Assembly: GCA_002721305.1 (NCBI GenBank)
Contig: PBKA01000022.1
Location: 1 to 64,000 of the forward strand
Length of the DNA stretch: 64,000 nucleotides
Reading direction: 5' to 3'
Source: Acidimicrobiaceae bacterium
GTDB lineage: Bacteria; Actinomycetota; Acidimicrobiia; Acidimicrobiales; Poriferisodalaceae
Under the pieces are notes generated by a model that saw only the letters and a program-made list of their open reading frames with translations, was not told the origin of the DNA and made no database searches. Within the stretch, counting starts at the first letter, position 1, and each line of letters starts with the position of its first letter. The translations under genes and the position numbers were made by a program. Of the stretch, positions 1-9,247 are shown one piece after another.

Positions 1-165
1 TTAGAACGGCTGGCTGGCGCCGAAGGAGCAACCGCCCCGGGAAACTCTCAGGCCTCAGGACCGCAGGGAAGAAGCAACGCTGGAGAGCGAGTTGTCTCTG
101 GACTTCTCCACCGAAGGGGAAAACCGCATTTCGCGGCCAATCTCTCAGGTTCCACGACAGCGCGG
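1..165 (+). promoter_or_regulatory. Tandem glycine riboswitch (first aptamer cut by window edge)
   Basis: Two copies of the glycine aptamer core are visible. Copy 1 has CGCCGAAGGAGCAA near 18-31 and ACTCTCAGG near 44-52. Copy 2 has GGAGAG at 82-87, CACCGAAGGGGAAAA near 109-123 and ATCTCTCAGG near 140-149, ending with GACAG near 156-160. These are the conserved blocks of the gcvT-type riboswitch (Rfam gcvT family). It lies directly upstream of gcvT-gcvP, so glycine probably switches on its own degradation. The 5' GGAGAG strand of aptamer 1 lies before the window start. Confidence 0.93.
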
Positions 166-166
166 G

Positions 167-182
167 GCGTCAAACTTGACGC
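167..182 (+). promoter_or_regulatory. Hairpin between riboswitch and gcvT, candidate expression platform
   Basis: A perfect 6-bp stem (GCGTCA / TGACGC) with a 4-nt loop begins just after aptamer 2 and ends 12 nt before the gcvT ATG. There is no T-tract, so it does not look like a classical terminator. Control of ribosome access to gcvT is the likelier mode. Only the position and pairing are seen; the mechanism is inferred. Confidence 0.5.
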
Positions 183-194
183 GGGTCGGTAGCC

Positions 195-1328
195 ATGGGT
201 GAAACCTCACAAATAAGGGAGCAGCGACGTACACCACTCCATCATCTGTACGCCCAACACGGCGCGAAGGTGGTTCCCTTTGCCGGATTCGAACTCCCTC
301 TAAGTTTCGATGGTGTAATCAACGAACACCTCGCTACTCGGAACTCCGCTGGACTCTTTGATGTTAGCCACATGGGAATCGTCGACTTGTTCCCTAAGGC
401 GGGTCGGTCGCAGACTGCTGTCGTTGAAGCTTTAGAACGAATCACCCCTGCTGGTATTGCGGAACTCGGAAATAATCAACTCCAATACGCACTTCTAACC
501 AACGAACAAGGCGGAGCCGTAGACGACTTCATCGTTAGTCGCAACGAGTCACGGATTCGACTGGTCCTAAACGCATCACAAGTAGACGTTGATCTCGCAT
601 ATATGAAACGGGTACTGGTGGAAACATCAGACATCATGCTTCGCGATGACTTAGCTCAGATAGCTCTGCAAGGACCTAAGGCGGTGAGCGCCCTCGCTGA
701 ACTAAACGGAGACGTTGCAGATCTGAGTTTTATGACGTCCGGCCAATTTGAACTAGGTGGTGTGGATTGCGAAGTGAGTCGCAGCGGCTATACCGGAGAA
801 GACGGATTCGAGATAATTGTCGACTCGCAGAACGCTGCAGCCGTCGCCGATTCATTATTGACCCACAGCGACGTCACGATTTGTGGTTTAGGCGCACGAG
901 ACAGTCTGCGACTCGAAGCGGGGCTTTGCTTATACGGACATGAACTCAACGAAGGGACGACACCGATCGAGGCTCGTCTCGGTTGGACTATCCCTAGGCG
1001 ACGTCGAGACGACGCAACATTTGCTGGTTCCGAAGTCATCCTGGATCAGATCTCATCAGGAACCCACCGGACCCGAGTCGGCATTTCCTCTCTGACTAAA
1101 CGCCCAATCCGAGAGGGAGCGATTCTGGTAACTCAAGCGGGCCAGGAAGTAGGAACTGTTACCAGCGGCGGATTCGGTCCGACCTATCAGGGGCCCATTG
1201 CTATGGGGTACGTCACCCCCCAAGCAGTAAGAGATGAAGCTCACTTAATCGCCCATGCTCGCGGCAAAGAGTTCCCATGCCGAATAGCCGACCTTCCATT
1301 TGTCCCACATAACTACCGTCGGAATTGA
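195..1328 (+). CDS. gcvT: Glycine cleavage system T protein (aminomethyltransferase)
   Basis: GcvT takes the aminomethyl group from lipoyl-GcvH, releases ammonia and hands the one-carbon unit to tetrahydrofolate. At 377 aa it has the usual length. The N-terminal folate-binding domain shows SHMG at 58-61 and NEQGGAVDD at 103-111, which includes the conserved folate-contacting acidic residues; the C-terminal barrel covers about 280-370. The ATG is only 12 nt after the riboswitch hairpin, with a weak Shine-Dalgarno sequence, which fits translational control. gcvP follows 6 nt downstream, so the two are co-transcribed. The H protein is not here but at 26.1-26.5 kb. Confidence 0.96.
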   Translation: MGETSQIREQRRTPLHHLYAQHGAKVVPFAGFELPLSFDGVINEHLATRNSAGLFDVSHMGIVDLFPKAGRSQTAVVEALERITPAGIAELGNNQLQYALLTNEQGGAVDDFIVSRNESRIRLVLNASQVDVDLAYMKRVLVETSDIMLRDDLAQIALQGPKAVSALAELNGDVADLSFMTSGQFELGGVDCEVSRSGYTGEDGFEIIVDSQNAAAVADSLLTHSDVTICGLGARDSLRLEAGLCLYGHELNEGTTPIEARLGWTIPRRRRDDATFAGSEVILDQISSGTHRTRVGISSLTKRPIREGAILVTQAGQEVGTVTSGGFGPTYQGPIAMGYVTPQAVRDEAHLIAHARGKEFPCRIADLPFVPHNYRRN

Positions 1329-1334
1329 GGCTCT

Positions 1335-4220
1335 ATGACAAAAGACACTAACGCCCGAAATGAGTTCCTTGAGCGACACATCGGACCTCGCGAAGTCGAT
1401 GTCCGAGCGATGCTTGACGCTGTTGGGTACCAAAGTCTTGAAGCGCTCTGCGACGCTGCTCTCCCCGAATCGATTCGTAGCGACCAACCTCTGAACCTCC
1501 CTGATCCCTTAAACGAAGTCGATGCAATTGAGCGGATTCGCTCCATTGCAAATCTCAACAAACCCCTCAAGTCGTTGATAGGGCTCGGATACCACAACAC
1601 CATCACGCCCGCAGTGGTGGTCCGGCGGGTGCTAGAAAACCCAGCTTGGTATACCGCATACACCCCATATCAACCCGAGATAAGCCAAGGACGACTCGAA
1701 GCCCTGCTCAACTACCAGACGATGGTTTGTGACCTTACCGGAATGGAAATTGCGAATAGTTCGTTGCTAGATGAAAGCACCGCGGCTGCCGAGGCAATGA
1801 CGATGGCTCGACGCTTAGCAAAAAGCCAGGGGGCCAAATTCTTTATCGATTCAGACTGCCATCCGCAGACCATTGATGTCGTTAGCACCCGAGCCGTCGC
1901 ACTCGGAATAGAAATAGAGATCGGAGATGCTTGGACTGACCTCGACAGCGACCAGTGTTACGCAGCGCTCGTCCAATACCCGGGTTCCTCGGGCAAGATT
2001 CGGGATATAAGCCCATTGGCACAGCAACTTCACTCCAGTGACGGGATTCTCTGCGTCTCATCTGACCTTTTGGCGCTCTGTCTCGTAACTCCACCTGGCG
2101 AGCTGGGAGCCGACCTCGTCGTAGGAACTTCGCAGCGCTTCGGAGTGCCACTCGGTTTCGGTGGACCTCACGCTGGTTATCTTGCGGCCCGGGAAAACCA
2201 CAAGCGAGCTCTCCCCGGCCGGTTAGTTGGTGTGTCAGTCGATAGCGCTGGGAGACCAGCGACTCGCCTAGCGCTGCAGACTCGGGAACAACATATTCGC
2301 CGTGAAAAAGCCACAAGTAACATCTGTACTGCCCAAGTACTTCTCGCGGTGATCGCGTCAATGTACGCCGTGTGGCATGGCCCGGAGGGGTTACGTTCTA
2401 TCGCAGAGCGGGTTCACGATCTAACGTCAACGCTCGCCTCACGGTTGCAGGCGTGTGGCCTCACGGTTTTGAACGACTCATTCTTTGACACACTGAGCGT
2501 CGCGGTGCCCGGGCAAGCAGACAACGTCGTGAAGCGAGCTCTCAGCGACGGCTTCAATCTTCGTCTGGTCAACCCAGATGTCGTGGCCCTTACATTGGAT
2601 GAAACTTGTGATTCAACTGTTGTTGAGGCTCTGACACGATCCTTTTCCCCGGAACATCAGAACTTCGACACCGTGAGTTCTGCAACGGGAATCGGTGCCG
2701 GGCTGAAACGATCATCTGAGTTTCTAAGCCACCCGGTTTTCAACACCTACCGTTCTGAAACCGAGATGTTGAGGTACATACGTCGCTTATCGGATAAAGA
2801 CATAGCCCTTGATCGCGGCATGATCCCCCTCGGTAGTTGCACCATGAAATTGAACGCAACCAGTGAGATGGAGCCAATCACCTGGTCTGAGTTCTCCGAC
2901 ATCCATCCATTTGCACCGCTGGATCAAGCGATCGGCTACATGGAGTTAATCTCCGAACTGGAAGCATGGTTGCTCACATGCACAGGTTATGACGCAATCT
3001 CCTTGCAGCCGAATGCCGGTTCCCAAGGAGAATTCGCCGGCCTGCTCGCAATAAAGCGCTACCACGAAGCCCGCGGCGACGACGACCGCAACGTATGCCT
3101 TATCCCCTCTTCAGCACATGGAACCAACGCAGCCTCAGCAGTAATGGCCGGTCTTCGTGTCGTGGTGGTTGACTGCGCTGAGGATGGCGACATATCTCTT
3201 CAAGACCTCAAGGAAAAGGTCGTTCAACACCAGAATGATCTCGCGGCGATCATGGTCACATACCCATCGACTCATGGCGTTTTCGAAGTGGGAATAACCG
3301 AAATTTGTCGTCTGGTACACGAGGCTGGCGGTCAGGTGTACGTAGACGGAGCCAACCTGAATGCCCTCGTAGGGTTAGCCGCACCGGGAACCTTTGGAGC
3401 GGACGTCAGCCACCTCAACCTCCACAAAACCTTTTGCATTCCACATGGCGGCGGAGGTCCAGGGGTTGGACCAGTCGCAACAAAAGAACACCTTGCGCCT
3501 TTTTTGCCCAACCATCCACTTGTTCCTGAAGCCGGCCCTTCGTCAGGTAGCGGCGCGATCGCGGGCGCACCTTGGGGCTCAGCAGGGATTCTCCCAATCC
3601 CCTGGATGTATATCGCCATGATGGGACCCCATGGGTTGAAATATGCCACGTCGGTGGCCATCTTGAATGCGAACTATGCGGCATGGCGCCTGGAAGCTAG
3701 CTACCCGGTGCTCTTTCGCGGTCGAAACGGCTTAGTTGCCCACGAGTGCATCTTGGATTTACGTTCCTTGTCGGAGACCGTCAGTGTTGAAGACGTTGCT
3801 AAGAGACTCATCGATTATGGGTTCCATGCCCCCACCATGTCCTTCCCGGTTCCTGGGACGTTGATGGTTGAACCCACCGAAAGCGAGTCCAAAGAGGAGA
3901 TCGACCGATTCTGCGACGCGATGATCCAGATTCGTCATGAAATTTCAAAAATTGAATCTGGAGAATGGCCGGTTGACGACAACCCACTAGTCAACGCTCC
4001 CCACACGGCCGAGGACGTTATACAAAGCCAATGGGAACATCCCTACACCCGAGAGGAAGCCTCGTTCCCGTTGCCTTCGATCCGCCTAGATAAGTACTGG
4101 CCTCCTGTCAGCAGGATCGATGGTGCACATGGAGATCGGAACCTCGTATGCAGTTGCCCGGATCCGAGGGCATTCGAAGATCCACCAAACGGAACTTCAA
4201 AGTCAGAAGACCACGAGTAG
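1335..4220 (+). CDS. gcvP: Glycine dehydrogenase (decarboxylating), P protein
   Basis: The PLP-dependent P protein decarboxylates glycine and transfers aminomethyl to the lipoyl arm of GcvH. At 961 aa it is the long single-chain form (P1 and P2 halves fused), as in most Actinobacteria and Proteobacteria. The N-terminal half has the helical start ERHIGPRE near 14-21. The C-terminal half carries the PLP lysine K698 in [18 protein letters not shown]. Together with gcvT it is controlled by the upstream riboswitch. The last roughly 20 residues are polar and poorly conserved in character. Family assignment is secure. Confidence 0.96.
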   Translation: MTKDTNARNEFLERHIGPREVDVRAMLDAVGYQSLEALCDAALPESIRSDQPLNLPDPLNEVDAIERIRSIANLNKPLKSLIGLGYHNTITPAVVVRRVLENPAWYTAYTPYQPEISQGRLEALLNYQTMVCDLTGMEIANSSLLDESTAAAEAMTMARRLAKSQGAKFFIDSDCHPQTIDVVSTRAVALGIEIEIGDAWTDLDSDQCYAALVQYPGSSGKIRDISPLAQQLHSSDGILCVSSDLLALCLVTPPGELGADLVVGTSQRFGVPLGFGGPHAGYLAARENHKRALPGRLVGVSVDSAGRPATRLALQTREQHIRREKATSNICTAQVLLAVIASMYAVWHGPEGLRSIAERVHDLTSTLASRLQACGLTVLNDSFFDTLSVAVPGQADNVVKRALSDGFNLRLVNPDVVALTLDETCDSTVVEALTRSFSPEHQNFDTVSSATGIGAGLKRSSEFLSHPVFNTYRSETEMLRYIRRLSDKDIALDRGMIPLGSCTMKLNATSEMEPITWSEFSDIHPFAPLDQAIGYMELISELEAWLLTCTGYDAISLQPNAGSQGEFAGLLAIKRYHEARGDDDRNVCLIPSSAHGTNAASAVMAGLRVVVVDCAEDGDISLQDLKEKVVQHQNDLAAIMVTYPSTHGVFEVGITEICRLVHEAGGQVYVDGANLNALVGLAAPGTFGADVSHLNLHKTFCIPHGGGGPGVGPVATKEHLAPFLPNHPLVPEAGPSSGSGAIAGAPWGSAGILPIPWMYIAMMGPHGLKYATSVAILNANYAAWRLEASYPVLFRGRNGLVAHECILDLRSLSETVSVEDVAKRLIDYGFHAPTMSFPVPGTLMVEPTESESKEEIDRFCDAMIQIRHEISKIESGEWPVDDNPLVNAPHTAEDVIQSQWEHPYTREEASFPLPSIRLDKYWPPVSRIDGAHGDRNLVCSCPDPRAFEDPPNGTSKSEDHE

Positions 4221-4229
4221 CGTTTCACT

Positions 4230-4946
4230 ATGGCTTTAACCAGCGTTGAGATTCTCGAGATGCCTCTCGACGAAAGTTCTGGGGCGATGCCTTGGTACTC
4301 ACATATCGTCGACTGGGTCGAACTCGAAATATCCGGGCTCAGCGACACGCAACTCGATTTTCACGACCCATCACCTGACAAAGAATGGATGTGGTGGTCG
4401 TGCAGGAGGCAGGTCTCCCACATCGCTTGGGACGCTCTTATTTTCCCCAAGAGGCGAGCCGGTCACCTTCTATGGCCTGACGGCAACGTCCCGGAACCGA
4501 TCAACTGGACCGAACATCAAATGGGCCCCAATAACAAATGGGATCGTTTCCTTGACTCCGATCTGTTCTGGGAAATCCCCGACCTGCTGGACAAACTCAA
4601 ATTAGGTGTCAGTTGGCTTACGCGGCTGGTCGAGGAGCAGACAACGGAATCCCTACGCTCGGAAATGCGCACAGTAAGGGGAACGGAGTTTTGGAAATAT
4701 GTCATCACTACGTTGCCGAGAGGCGCCAGTGCCGATCCAGAAGATGATTCCAGCATCACTTACAACCTTGAAGGCTCTCTGTGGATGGTCTTTTACGAAA
4801 TGCTTAGTCACGTCCGCTCAATTCAGCGACTCAAAATCCACCAAGGGTTAACTCCGTCCGTTAACTTGCCTCGGGTTGGATATCTACGCCTCCCTCATTA
4901 TTGGGGGGAAACCAATGAAAATGGACCGGGGATGAAACGCCTATGA
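4230..4946 (+). CDS. DinB-superfamily-like protein, function unknown
   Basis: This 238-aa soluble protein starts 9 nt after gcvP and overlaps the nucleoside hydrolase by 4 nt (ATGA), so it is probably in the same transcript. It is rich in tryptophan and helical segments. Histidines in HIAWDALIF and in the C-terminal segment EMLSHVRSIQRLK resemble the metal-binding helical bundle of DinB/YfiT-type proteins, which often act as thiol- or mycothiol-dependent transferases. The resemblance is by pattern only. No pathway can be assigned from the sequence. Confidence 0.7.
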   Translation: MALTSVEILEMPLDESSGAMPWYSHIVDWVELEISGLSDTQLDFHDPSPDKEWMWWSCRRQVSHIAWDALIFPKRRAGHLLWPDGNVPEPINWTEHQMGPNNKWDRFLDSDLFWEIPDLLDKLKLGVSWLTRLVEEQTTESLRSEMRTVRGTEFWKYVITTLPRGASADPEDDSSITYNLEGSLWMVFYEMLSHVRSIQRLKIHQGLTPSVNLPRVGYLRLPHYWGETNENGPGMKRL

Positions 4947-5872
4947 AACCTAGAATCATCATCGATTGCGATCCTGGGCACGATGACGCGATAGCAATAA
5001 TGATGGCAGCTCGCCTAACAGAGGTCCTTGGAATAACGACCGTATCGGGTAACGCTCCTCTCGACTTGACGACGGACAACGCGCTCCTATTAGCCGATCT
5101 GATTGGACTTGAAGCCGAGGTGCACGCAGGTGCCGAAAAACCTCTGTTGCTGCCTGCCAGACACGCGGCAGAAGCCCACGGGAAAACAGGACTTGACGGA
5201 CCGGTTCGCCCCGATGTGACCCGCTCAGCGACCAGCTTTGACGCCGTGCGCTTCATCATCGAAACCATCAGGAAGAACGACGATGTGTGGCTTGTGCCAA
5301 TAGGCCCACTCACCAATATCGCCTTGGCCGTTCAACAAGCTCCAGATATTGTGAAAAGGGTTGCGGGTGTCTCAATAATGGGTGGAAGCGCCGGAGCGGG
5401 AAATGTAACTCCTACCGCCGAATTCAACGTCTGGGCCGACCCCCACGCCGCGGCTATTGTTTTCAACGCTGGATTCGAAACCTTGTTGATGGCCGGACTG
5501 AACCTGACTCATCAATTCGGCATCGACGAAGCCACAATCGCCAGTTTGCGTGAGATAAACAACTCGGTAACGCTCTTTGCCGCTGACCTGTTCGAGTTTT
5601 ACCTCGCCTCATACCAAAAGCGCACCCGCGGGCAGCGAGTACCGTTGCATGATCCATGTGCAGTCCTCGCCGTAACCCACCCGGAAATATTTACGTTCGA
5701 ATCTCGGACAGTGCATGTCGAAACTGAGGGGAAGCACACGACAGGGATGACCGTCGTCGATGAGCGCGGCTGGGGCGATCAGCCCTTGAATTGCAAAGTT
5801 GAGTATGCGATCGATCGGGATCGCGGGATGGATATTTTCCTCGAGACAATGTGCAGTTATACGGCCAAGTAG
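4943..5872 (+). CDS. Nucleoside hydrolase (inosine/uridine-preferring family)
   Basis: Members hydrolyse the N-glycosidic bond of ribonucleosides for base salvage. The 309-aa protein has the signature DCDPGHDDA at residues 8-16, whose Asp residues bind the catalytic Ca2+. AEFNVWADPHAA sits mid-protein and LHDPCAV near the C-terminus supplies the remaining Ca2+/ribose ligands. It overlaps the preceding gene by 4 nt and is followed after 23 nt by selD. Substrate preference (pyrimidine, purine or another riboside) cannot be read from the sequence. Confidence 0.92.
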   Translation: MKPRIIIDCDPGHDDAIAIMMAARLTEVLGITTVSGNAPLDLTTDNALLLADLIGLEAEVHAGAEKPLLLPARHAAEAHGKTGLDGPVRPDVTRSATSFDAVRFIIETIRKNDDVWLVPIGPLTNIALAVQQAPDIVKRVAGVSIMGGSAGAGNVTPTAEFNVWADPHAAAIVFNAGFETLLMAGLNLTHQFGIDEATIASLREINNSVTLFAADLFEFYLASYQKRTRGQRVPLHDPCAVLAVTHPEIFTFESRTVHVETEGKHTTGMTVVDERGWGDQPLNCKVEYAIDRDRGMDIFLETMCSYTAK

Positions 5873-5895
5873 CTGTATGGGGCTACCGTGGTGCT

Positions 5896-6954
5896 GTGAC
5901 AAGTTTGATTCGACTTACCCAATACAGCCATGGCGCTGGTTGAGCTTGCAAGTTAGGGCCTAATGACCTGGCGCACGTGCTGCGTCACTTACCAGCAGCA
6001 ACTCACTCTGACCTTTTGGTCGGGACAGAGAACAGCGACGACGGCGCTGTTTGGCGACGGCCCGACGGCACCGCATTGGTCGCAACCGCTGACTTTTTCA
6101 CACCGATAGTCGATGACCCCACAGTATGGGGCCAGATCGCGGCGGCTAACGCGGCAAGCGATGTCTACGCCATGGGTGGAAAGCCTTTGTTCGCTCTCAA
6201 CTTGGTTGCATGGCCCCGAGAGGAACTCCCATTAGAGCTCCTGAGCCAGGTGCTCGCTGGGGGGCAAGATTCGGCAGCCAGCGGTGGCTGGGTCATAGCT
6301 GGCGGCCACACGGTTGACGGACCCGAACCAATGTACGGAATGTCGGTCGTAGGTGAAGTCACTGAGGACGCCGTCTTAACCAACGGTGGAGGGCAAGCTG
6401 GTCACGCCTTGGTCCTGACTAAGCCACTAGGAACCGGACTACTCGCAACTGCCCTTAAACGTTCTGAACCAGAAGCCATCCAAGACGGTGGACGACTCAA
6501 CCAAATCTACGTCGCTGGTGTTCACGAAATGACGAGACTGAACGAGGCTGCTGCTGAGGCGGCACTCCAAGCCGATGCATCCGCAGCAACCGACGTCACA
6601 GGCTTCGGGTTGCTCGGCCATTTACACGAGCTGGCTTCTGCAAGCGGACTCTCTGCCTTCGTTGAATCGGCATCTGTGCCTGTGCTACCAGACGTAGTGG
6701 GACTAGTTGACGATGGGTTCGTGGCCGGAGGCACCGAGAGGAACCTGGATTTCTTGGAACCTTATTTGTCAGACGGGTCACCGACGGAACGAATCATCAT
6801 GAGTGACGCTCAAACTTCCGGAGGTCTCTTATTTGCCTGTGACCCGTCAGCAGCAGAAGAAGCAGTAACCAAGTTGCGAGACTCAGGTCATCTAGCAGCG
6901 GTAATCGGTGGGTTGGAATCGGGCGATCCCGGACAAATTTCCCTTAGAAGTTGA
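5896..6954 (+). CDS. selD: Selenide, water dikinase, a selenoprotein with in-frame TGA (Sec16)
   Basis: SelD makes selenophosphate from selenide and ATP for selenocysteine or selenouridine synthesis. The open frame without readthrough begins only at 5977 and would lack the catalytic N-terminus. Reading upstream in the same frame from GTG at 5896 gives LTQYSHGAG-U-ACK, with TGA at 5941-5943 exactly where other SelD proteins have catalytic Cys or Sec, followed by the conserved Lys (K19). With Sec the protein is 352 aa, the usual length. The remainder shows the expected GMSVVGEV, DVTGFGLLGHL and SDAQTSGGLL motifs. Translation of TGA requires SelA/SelB/tRNA-Sec elsewhere in the genome. The next gene starts 3 nt after the stop. 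Confidence 0.93.
5941..5987 (+). promoter_or_regulatory. Sec UGA codon and candidate bacterial SECIS hairpin in selD
   Basis: TGA at 5941-5943 is in frame with selD. Downstream, TGAC (5964-5967) pairs with GTCA (5984-5987), and GCGC (5971-5974) pairs with GC-GC around a bulged T (5979-5983). This leaves a tetraloop ACGT at 5975-5978, about 32 nt after the UGA. Bacterial SECIS elements lie in this position and have a small G/U-containing apical loop. A smaller alternative hairpin (TTAG/CTAA, 5953-5963) also exists. The structure is inferred by eye. Confidence 0.6.
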
Positions 6955-6957
6955 TCA

Positions 6958-7665
6958 ATGGCCGACTCTCCAGCGAAACCCACCCAAGCTTCGTTCTACG
7001 AACAGCTCGGAGTGCCGTCGACCGTTTCCCAAGAGGACCTAAAGAAGACCTACAGGCGGCTTGCGCTCGCCTATCACCCGGACCGGCGTGCCGGTGATTC
7101 CTCAAAGATGCAGCAACTCAATAGAGCGTGGTTCGTCTTGTCAGATCCGATTCGTCGGATCCAATACGACAAGTCCCTCCGCAGAACACATCGCAACGAC
7201 GGGACACAACAACGTGTTGCAACGGAAAGCTCTCCTGATCCAAAGGCCTCGTGGCTAGAGGGATTACGCCATCAATCAATTCGCCTTGGGCGTGAAGCTG
7301 CGAGGAGCGCCACTCAGGCCCTAGCTATTCGACACAAGGGCTCACGAGCAACGTATGAAGGCCTCGCTAAAACCGTGACTGACACCTTCGGAGACGACAT
7401 TGAAGAAAAAGTGCGACTCGCTCATCGGGCAGGAGCGGCACCTCTGGATTTAGCGTTGGTGAGCGCGATGATCGGAACTAAGAATTACTGCACGAAGTTC
7501 TTGAAAAGATCCGCCCAGGATGGCGTGACTCAGCGAACTATCTGTAAGGCCCAGCTACTGGATCGAATGTGGGACAACCTCGCTCATGGAGTCAGCCGAG
7601 ATATTGAGATGCGGCTCGGCGGAAACCCTCGCACACTGAAGGCCCTCACGGGGAAACGCCTCTGA
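6958..7665 (+). CDS. J-domain protein with uncharacterised C-terminal region
   Basis: The N-terminal 10-80 region is a clear J domain. It has YEQLGV, the helix II basic segment KKTYRRLALAYHPDRR with the HPD motif at 40-42, and the NRAWFVLSDP...YD helix. Such domains stimulate DnaK ATPase activity. There is no Gly/Phe linker, zinc-finger region or DnaJ C-terminal domain, so this is not canonical DnaJ. The C-terminal 150 residues look helical and basic, and I do not recognise them. It sits 3 nt after selD and 1 nt before the nucleotidyltransferase, so the three are translated from one message. Confidence 0.88.
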   Translation: MADSPAKPTQASFYEQLGVPSTVSQEDLKKTYRRLALAYHPDRRAGDSSKMQQLNRAWFVLSDPIRRIQYDKSLRRTHRNDGTQQRVATESSPDPKASWLEGLRHQSIRLGREAARSATQALAIRHKGSRATYEGLAKTVTDTFGDDIEEKVRLAHRAGAAPLDLALVSAMIGTKNYCTKFLKRSAQDGVTQRTICKAQLLDRMWDNLAHGVSRDIEMRLGGNPRTLKALTGKRL

Positions 7666-7666
7666 T

Positions 7667-8236
7667 ATGACCACAGCTGTATATCCGGGTTCCTTCAATC
7701 CCCCAACGGTCGCTCACCTAGAAATTTCGCAGGCAACTAGAACTCACTTCAATGTTGACACTGTTGTATGGGCCGTCAGTCGTGTCGCCTTGGCCAAGGA
7801 GGAAGTCGTGCGACCGTTGTTCGAACACCGCATAGCCGTGTTGGAGAAAGTGGCTGATGATTTTGGGTGGCTTGAAATCCAGGTCACAGAGGATCAACTG
7901 TTAGCTGATATAGCGCTCGGCTATGACCTACTCGTCATGGGCGCCGACAAGTGGCACCAAATTCAAGATCCCGTGTTCTACCAAAACGATCCGGCACTAC
8001 GCGACTCGGTCCTCTCAAACTTGCCCAGGGTCGCGGTCGCACCCAGAGAACCCTTCGACGTCCCGCCCGAGTTGGAATTGCCGCTCCCCGCCACTCTCCG
8101 CAGCGTATCTAGCTCTGAAGCTCGGAGCGGCTCTACCTCCTTGATGCTTCAGGCAGCACAGGAATTCGACATCGCAACCGGTGCATGGACCGACATCGGA
8201 CGCTACGAACGTTGGTTAACTGAGAAAACCGACTGA
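7667..8236 (+). CDS. NadD-like nucleotidyltransferase
   Basis: This 189-aa protein has the nucleotidyltransferase signature GSFNPPTVAHL at 8-18 (an HxGH-type site reduced to T-x-x-H) and a C-terminal SSSEARSG that resembles the ISSTxxR motif. NadD enzymes adenylate nicotinate mononucleotide; other relatives are cytidylyltransferases. The middle part (MGADKWHQIQDP) is like NadD but the protein is divergent, so the true substrate is uncertain. It starts 1 nt after the J-domain gene and ends the operon that began with gcvT or the DinB-like gene. Confidence 0.8.
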   Translation: MTTAVYPGSFNPPTVAHLEISQATRTHFNVDTVVWAVSRVALAKEEVVRPLFEHRIAVLEKVADDFGWLEIQVTEDQLLADIALGYDLLVMGADKWHQIQDPVFYQNDPALRDSVLSNLPRVAVAPREPFDVPPELELPLPATLRSVSSSEARSGSTSLMLQAAQEFDIATGAWTDIGRYERWLTEKTD

Positions 8237-8269
8237 CAACACGACTAATTCCACATACCTTGGCACTTG

Positions 8270-9232
8270 ATGACTGAAATCCTCGATGTTGATCTCCTCG
8301 CTTTCGAGAACGGAAGTTCCAAGGATCGTCTCGCCGCTATCGACGGGGTAATGCGGAGCTTGATTACCGGATTCGTTTACACCAAACATGACCTCTCTGA
8401 AGGCATGCTGGACGAGACTTATGAGGTGCTCTCAAAATTCTTCGCGCTTCCAGTTGAGGCCAAGAATGAATATGTTTCCCCCGGCTCTAGAGGTCAAACC
8501 GGATACACGGGCCTGTTGGTTGAGACGGCTGCCATCTCCGATACTCCGGATTGGAAAGAAATGCTCAATTGGGGAACACCCTTGCCCGATGGGCATCCAC
8601 TGCGAGATCGTTACCCCCACCGCTACGGGGATCCCGTCTTTCCCTCTCGACATATTGCAGAAGCCGCTGAGGTGCTCACTCATTTCCATGAGTGCCTCGT
8701 GGACCTACAGACTCGTTTTTTGAGAATAATCGCCGCTGGTGTGGGCGCCAACGAGCACTTTTTTGACACCATGCTTCAACACGGCTCCCACCTCACAAGG
8801 GCTATTAGCTACCCACCCATGGCTGAAGCGCCAAACAACGGCCAAGCGGGCCACGTGTGGGCAGAAGAACACGGTGACATCAATCTGATAACGGCGCTAC
8901 CGAGAGCGACCACACGCGGTCTTCAAGTAAAGGTTGAAGACCGTTGGGTGGATGCGACTCCCCCCGACGGGCACGTCATCATTAACACCGGCATCATGCT
9001 CGAACGACTTACCAACGGTCTAATTCCGGTGGGTTGGCACAGAGTCGTTGCTGATCCGTCGCAGACGGAAGGTCGTCTCAGCGTGGTCCAGTTCTGTCAC
9101 CCGACGCCTTGGACAATTCTTTCACCCATCCCTTCAACCATTTCAGCTGAGCGTCCATGTAATTTCCCAGCAATCTCGGCTGGAGATTGCCTCGACCAGG
9201 TGATCTGGGAGATCAACCTCGGCGCCGAATAG
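8270..9232 (+). CDS. Isopenicillin N synthase-like Fe(II)/2-oxoglutarate oxygenase
   Basis: A 320-aa non-haem iron oxygenase. The facial triad is visible as H201-x-D203 (EEHGDINL) and H257 (GWHRVV). R269 (EGRLSVVQF) lies in the position that binds the 2-oxoglutarate carboxylate. The N-terminal GFVYTKHDL and the DIOX_N-like region also fit. ATG at 8270 is preferred over the overlapping TTG at 8267. Family members hydroxylate or desaturate small molecules; the substrate is not readable. It is convergent with the mycothione reductase gene, 15 nt apart. Confidence 0.9.
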   Translation: MTEILDVDLLAFENGSSKDRLAAIDGVMRSLITGFVYTKHDLSEGMLDETYEVLSKFFALPVEAKNEYVSPGSRGQTGYTGLLVETAAISDTPDWKEMLNWGTPLPDGHPLRDRYPHRYGDPVFPSRHIAEAAEVLTHFHECLVDLQTRFLRIIAAGVGANEHFFDTMLQHGSHLTRAISYPPMAEAPNNGQAGHVWAEEHGDINLITALPRATTRGLQVKVEDRWVDATPPDGHVIINTGIMLERLTNGLIPVGWHRVVADPSQTEGRLSVVQFCHPTPWTILSPIPSTISAERPCNFPAISAGDCLDQVIWEINLGAE

Positions 9233-9247
9233 GCACACCCCGCCGAC

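Noticed and set aside
1882-2361. 159-aa open frame antisense to gcvP
   Set aside because: Arg-rich shadow of the gcvP codons with no domain features; same for other long antisense frames in leuS, mutA and der.
5977-6954. Short SelD starting at GTG 5977
   Set aside because: It would omit the catalytic Cys/Sec and Lys; the upstream frame with TGA read as Sec gives a full-length, well conserved protein.
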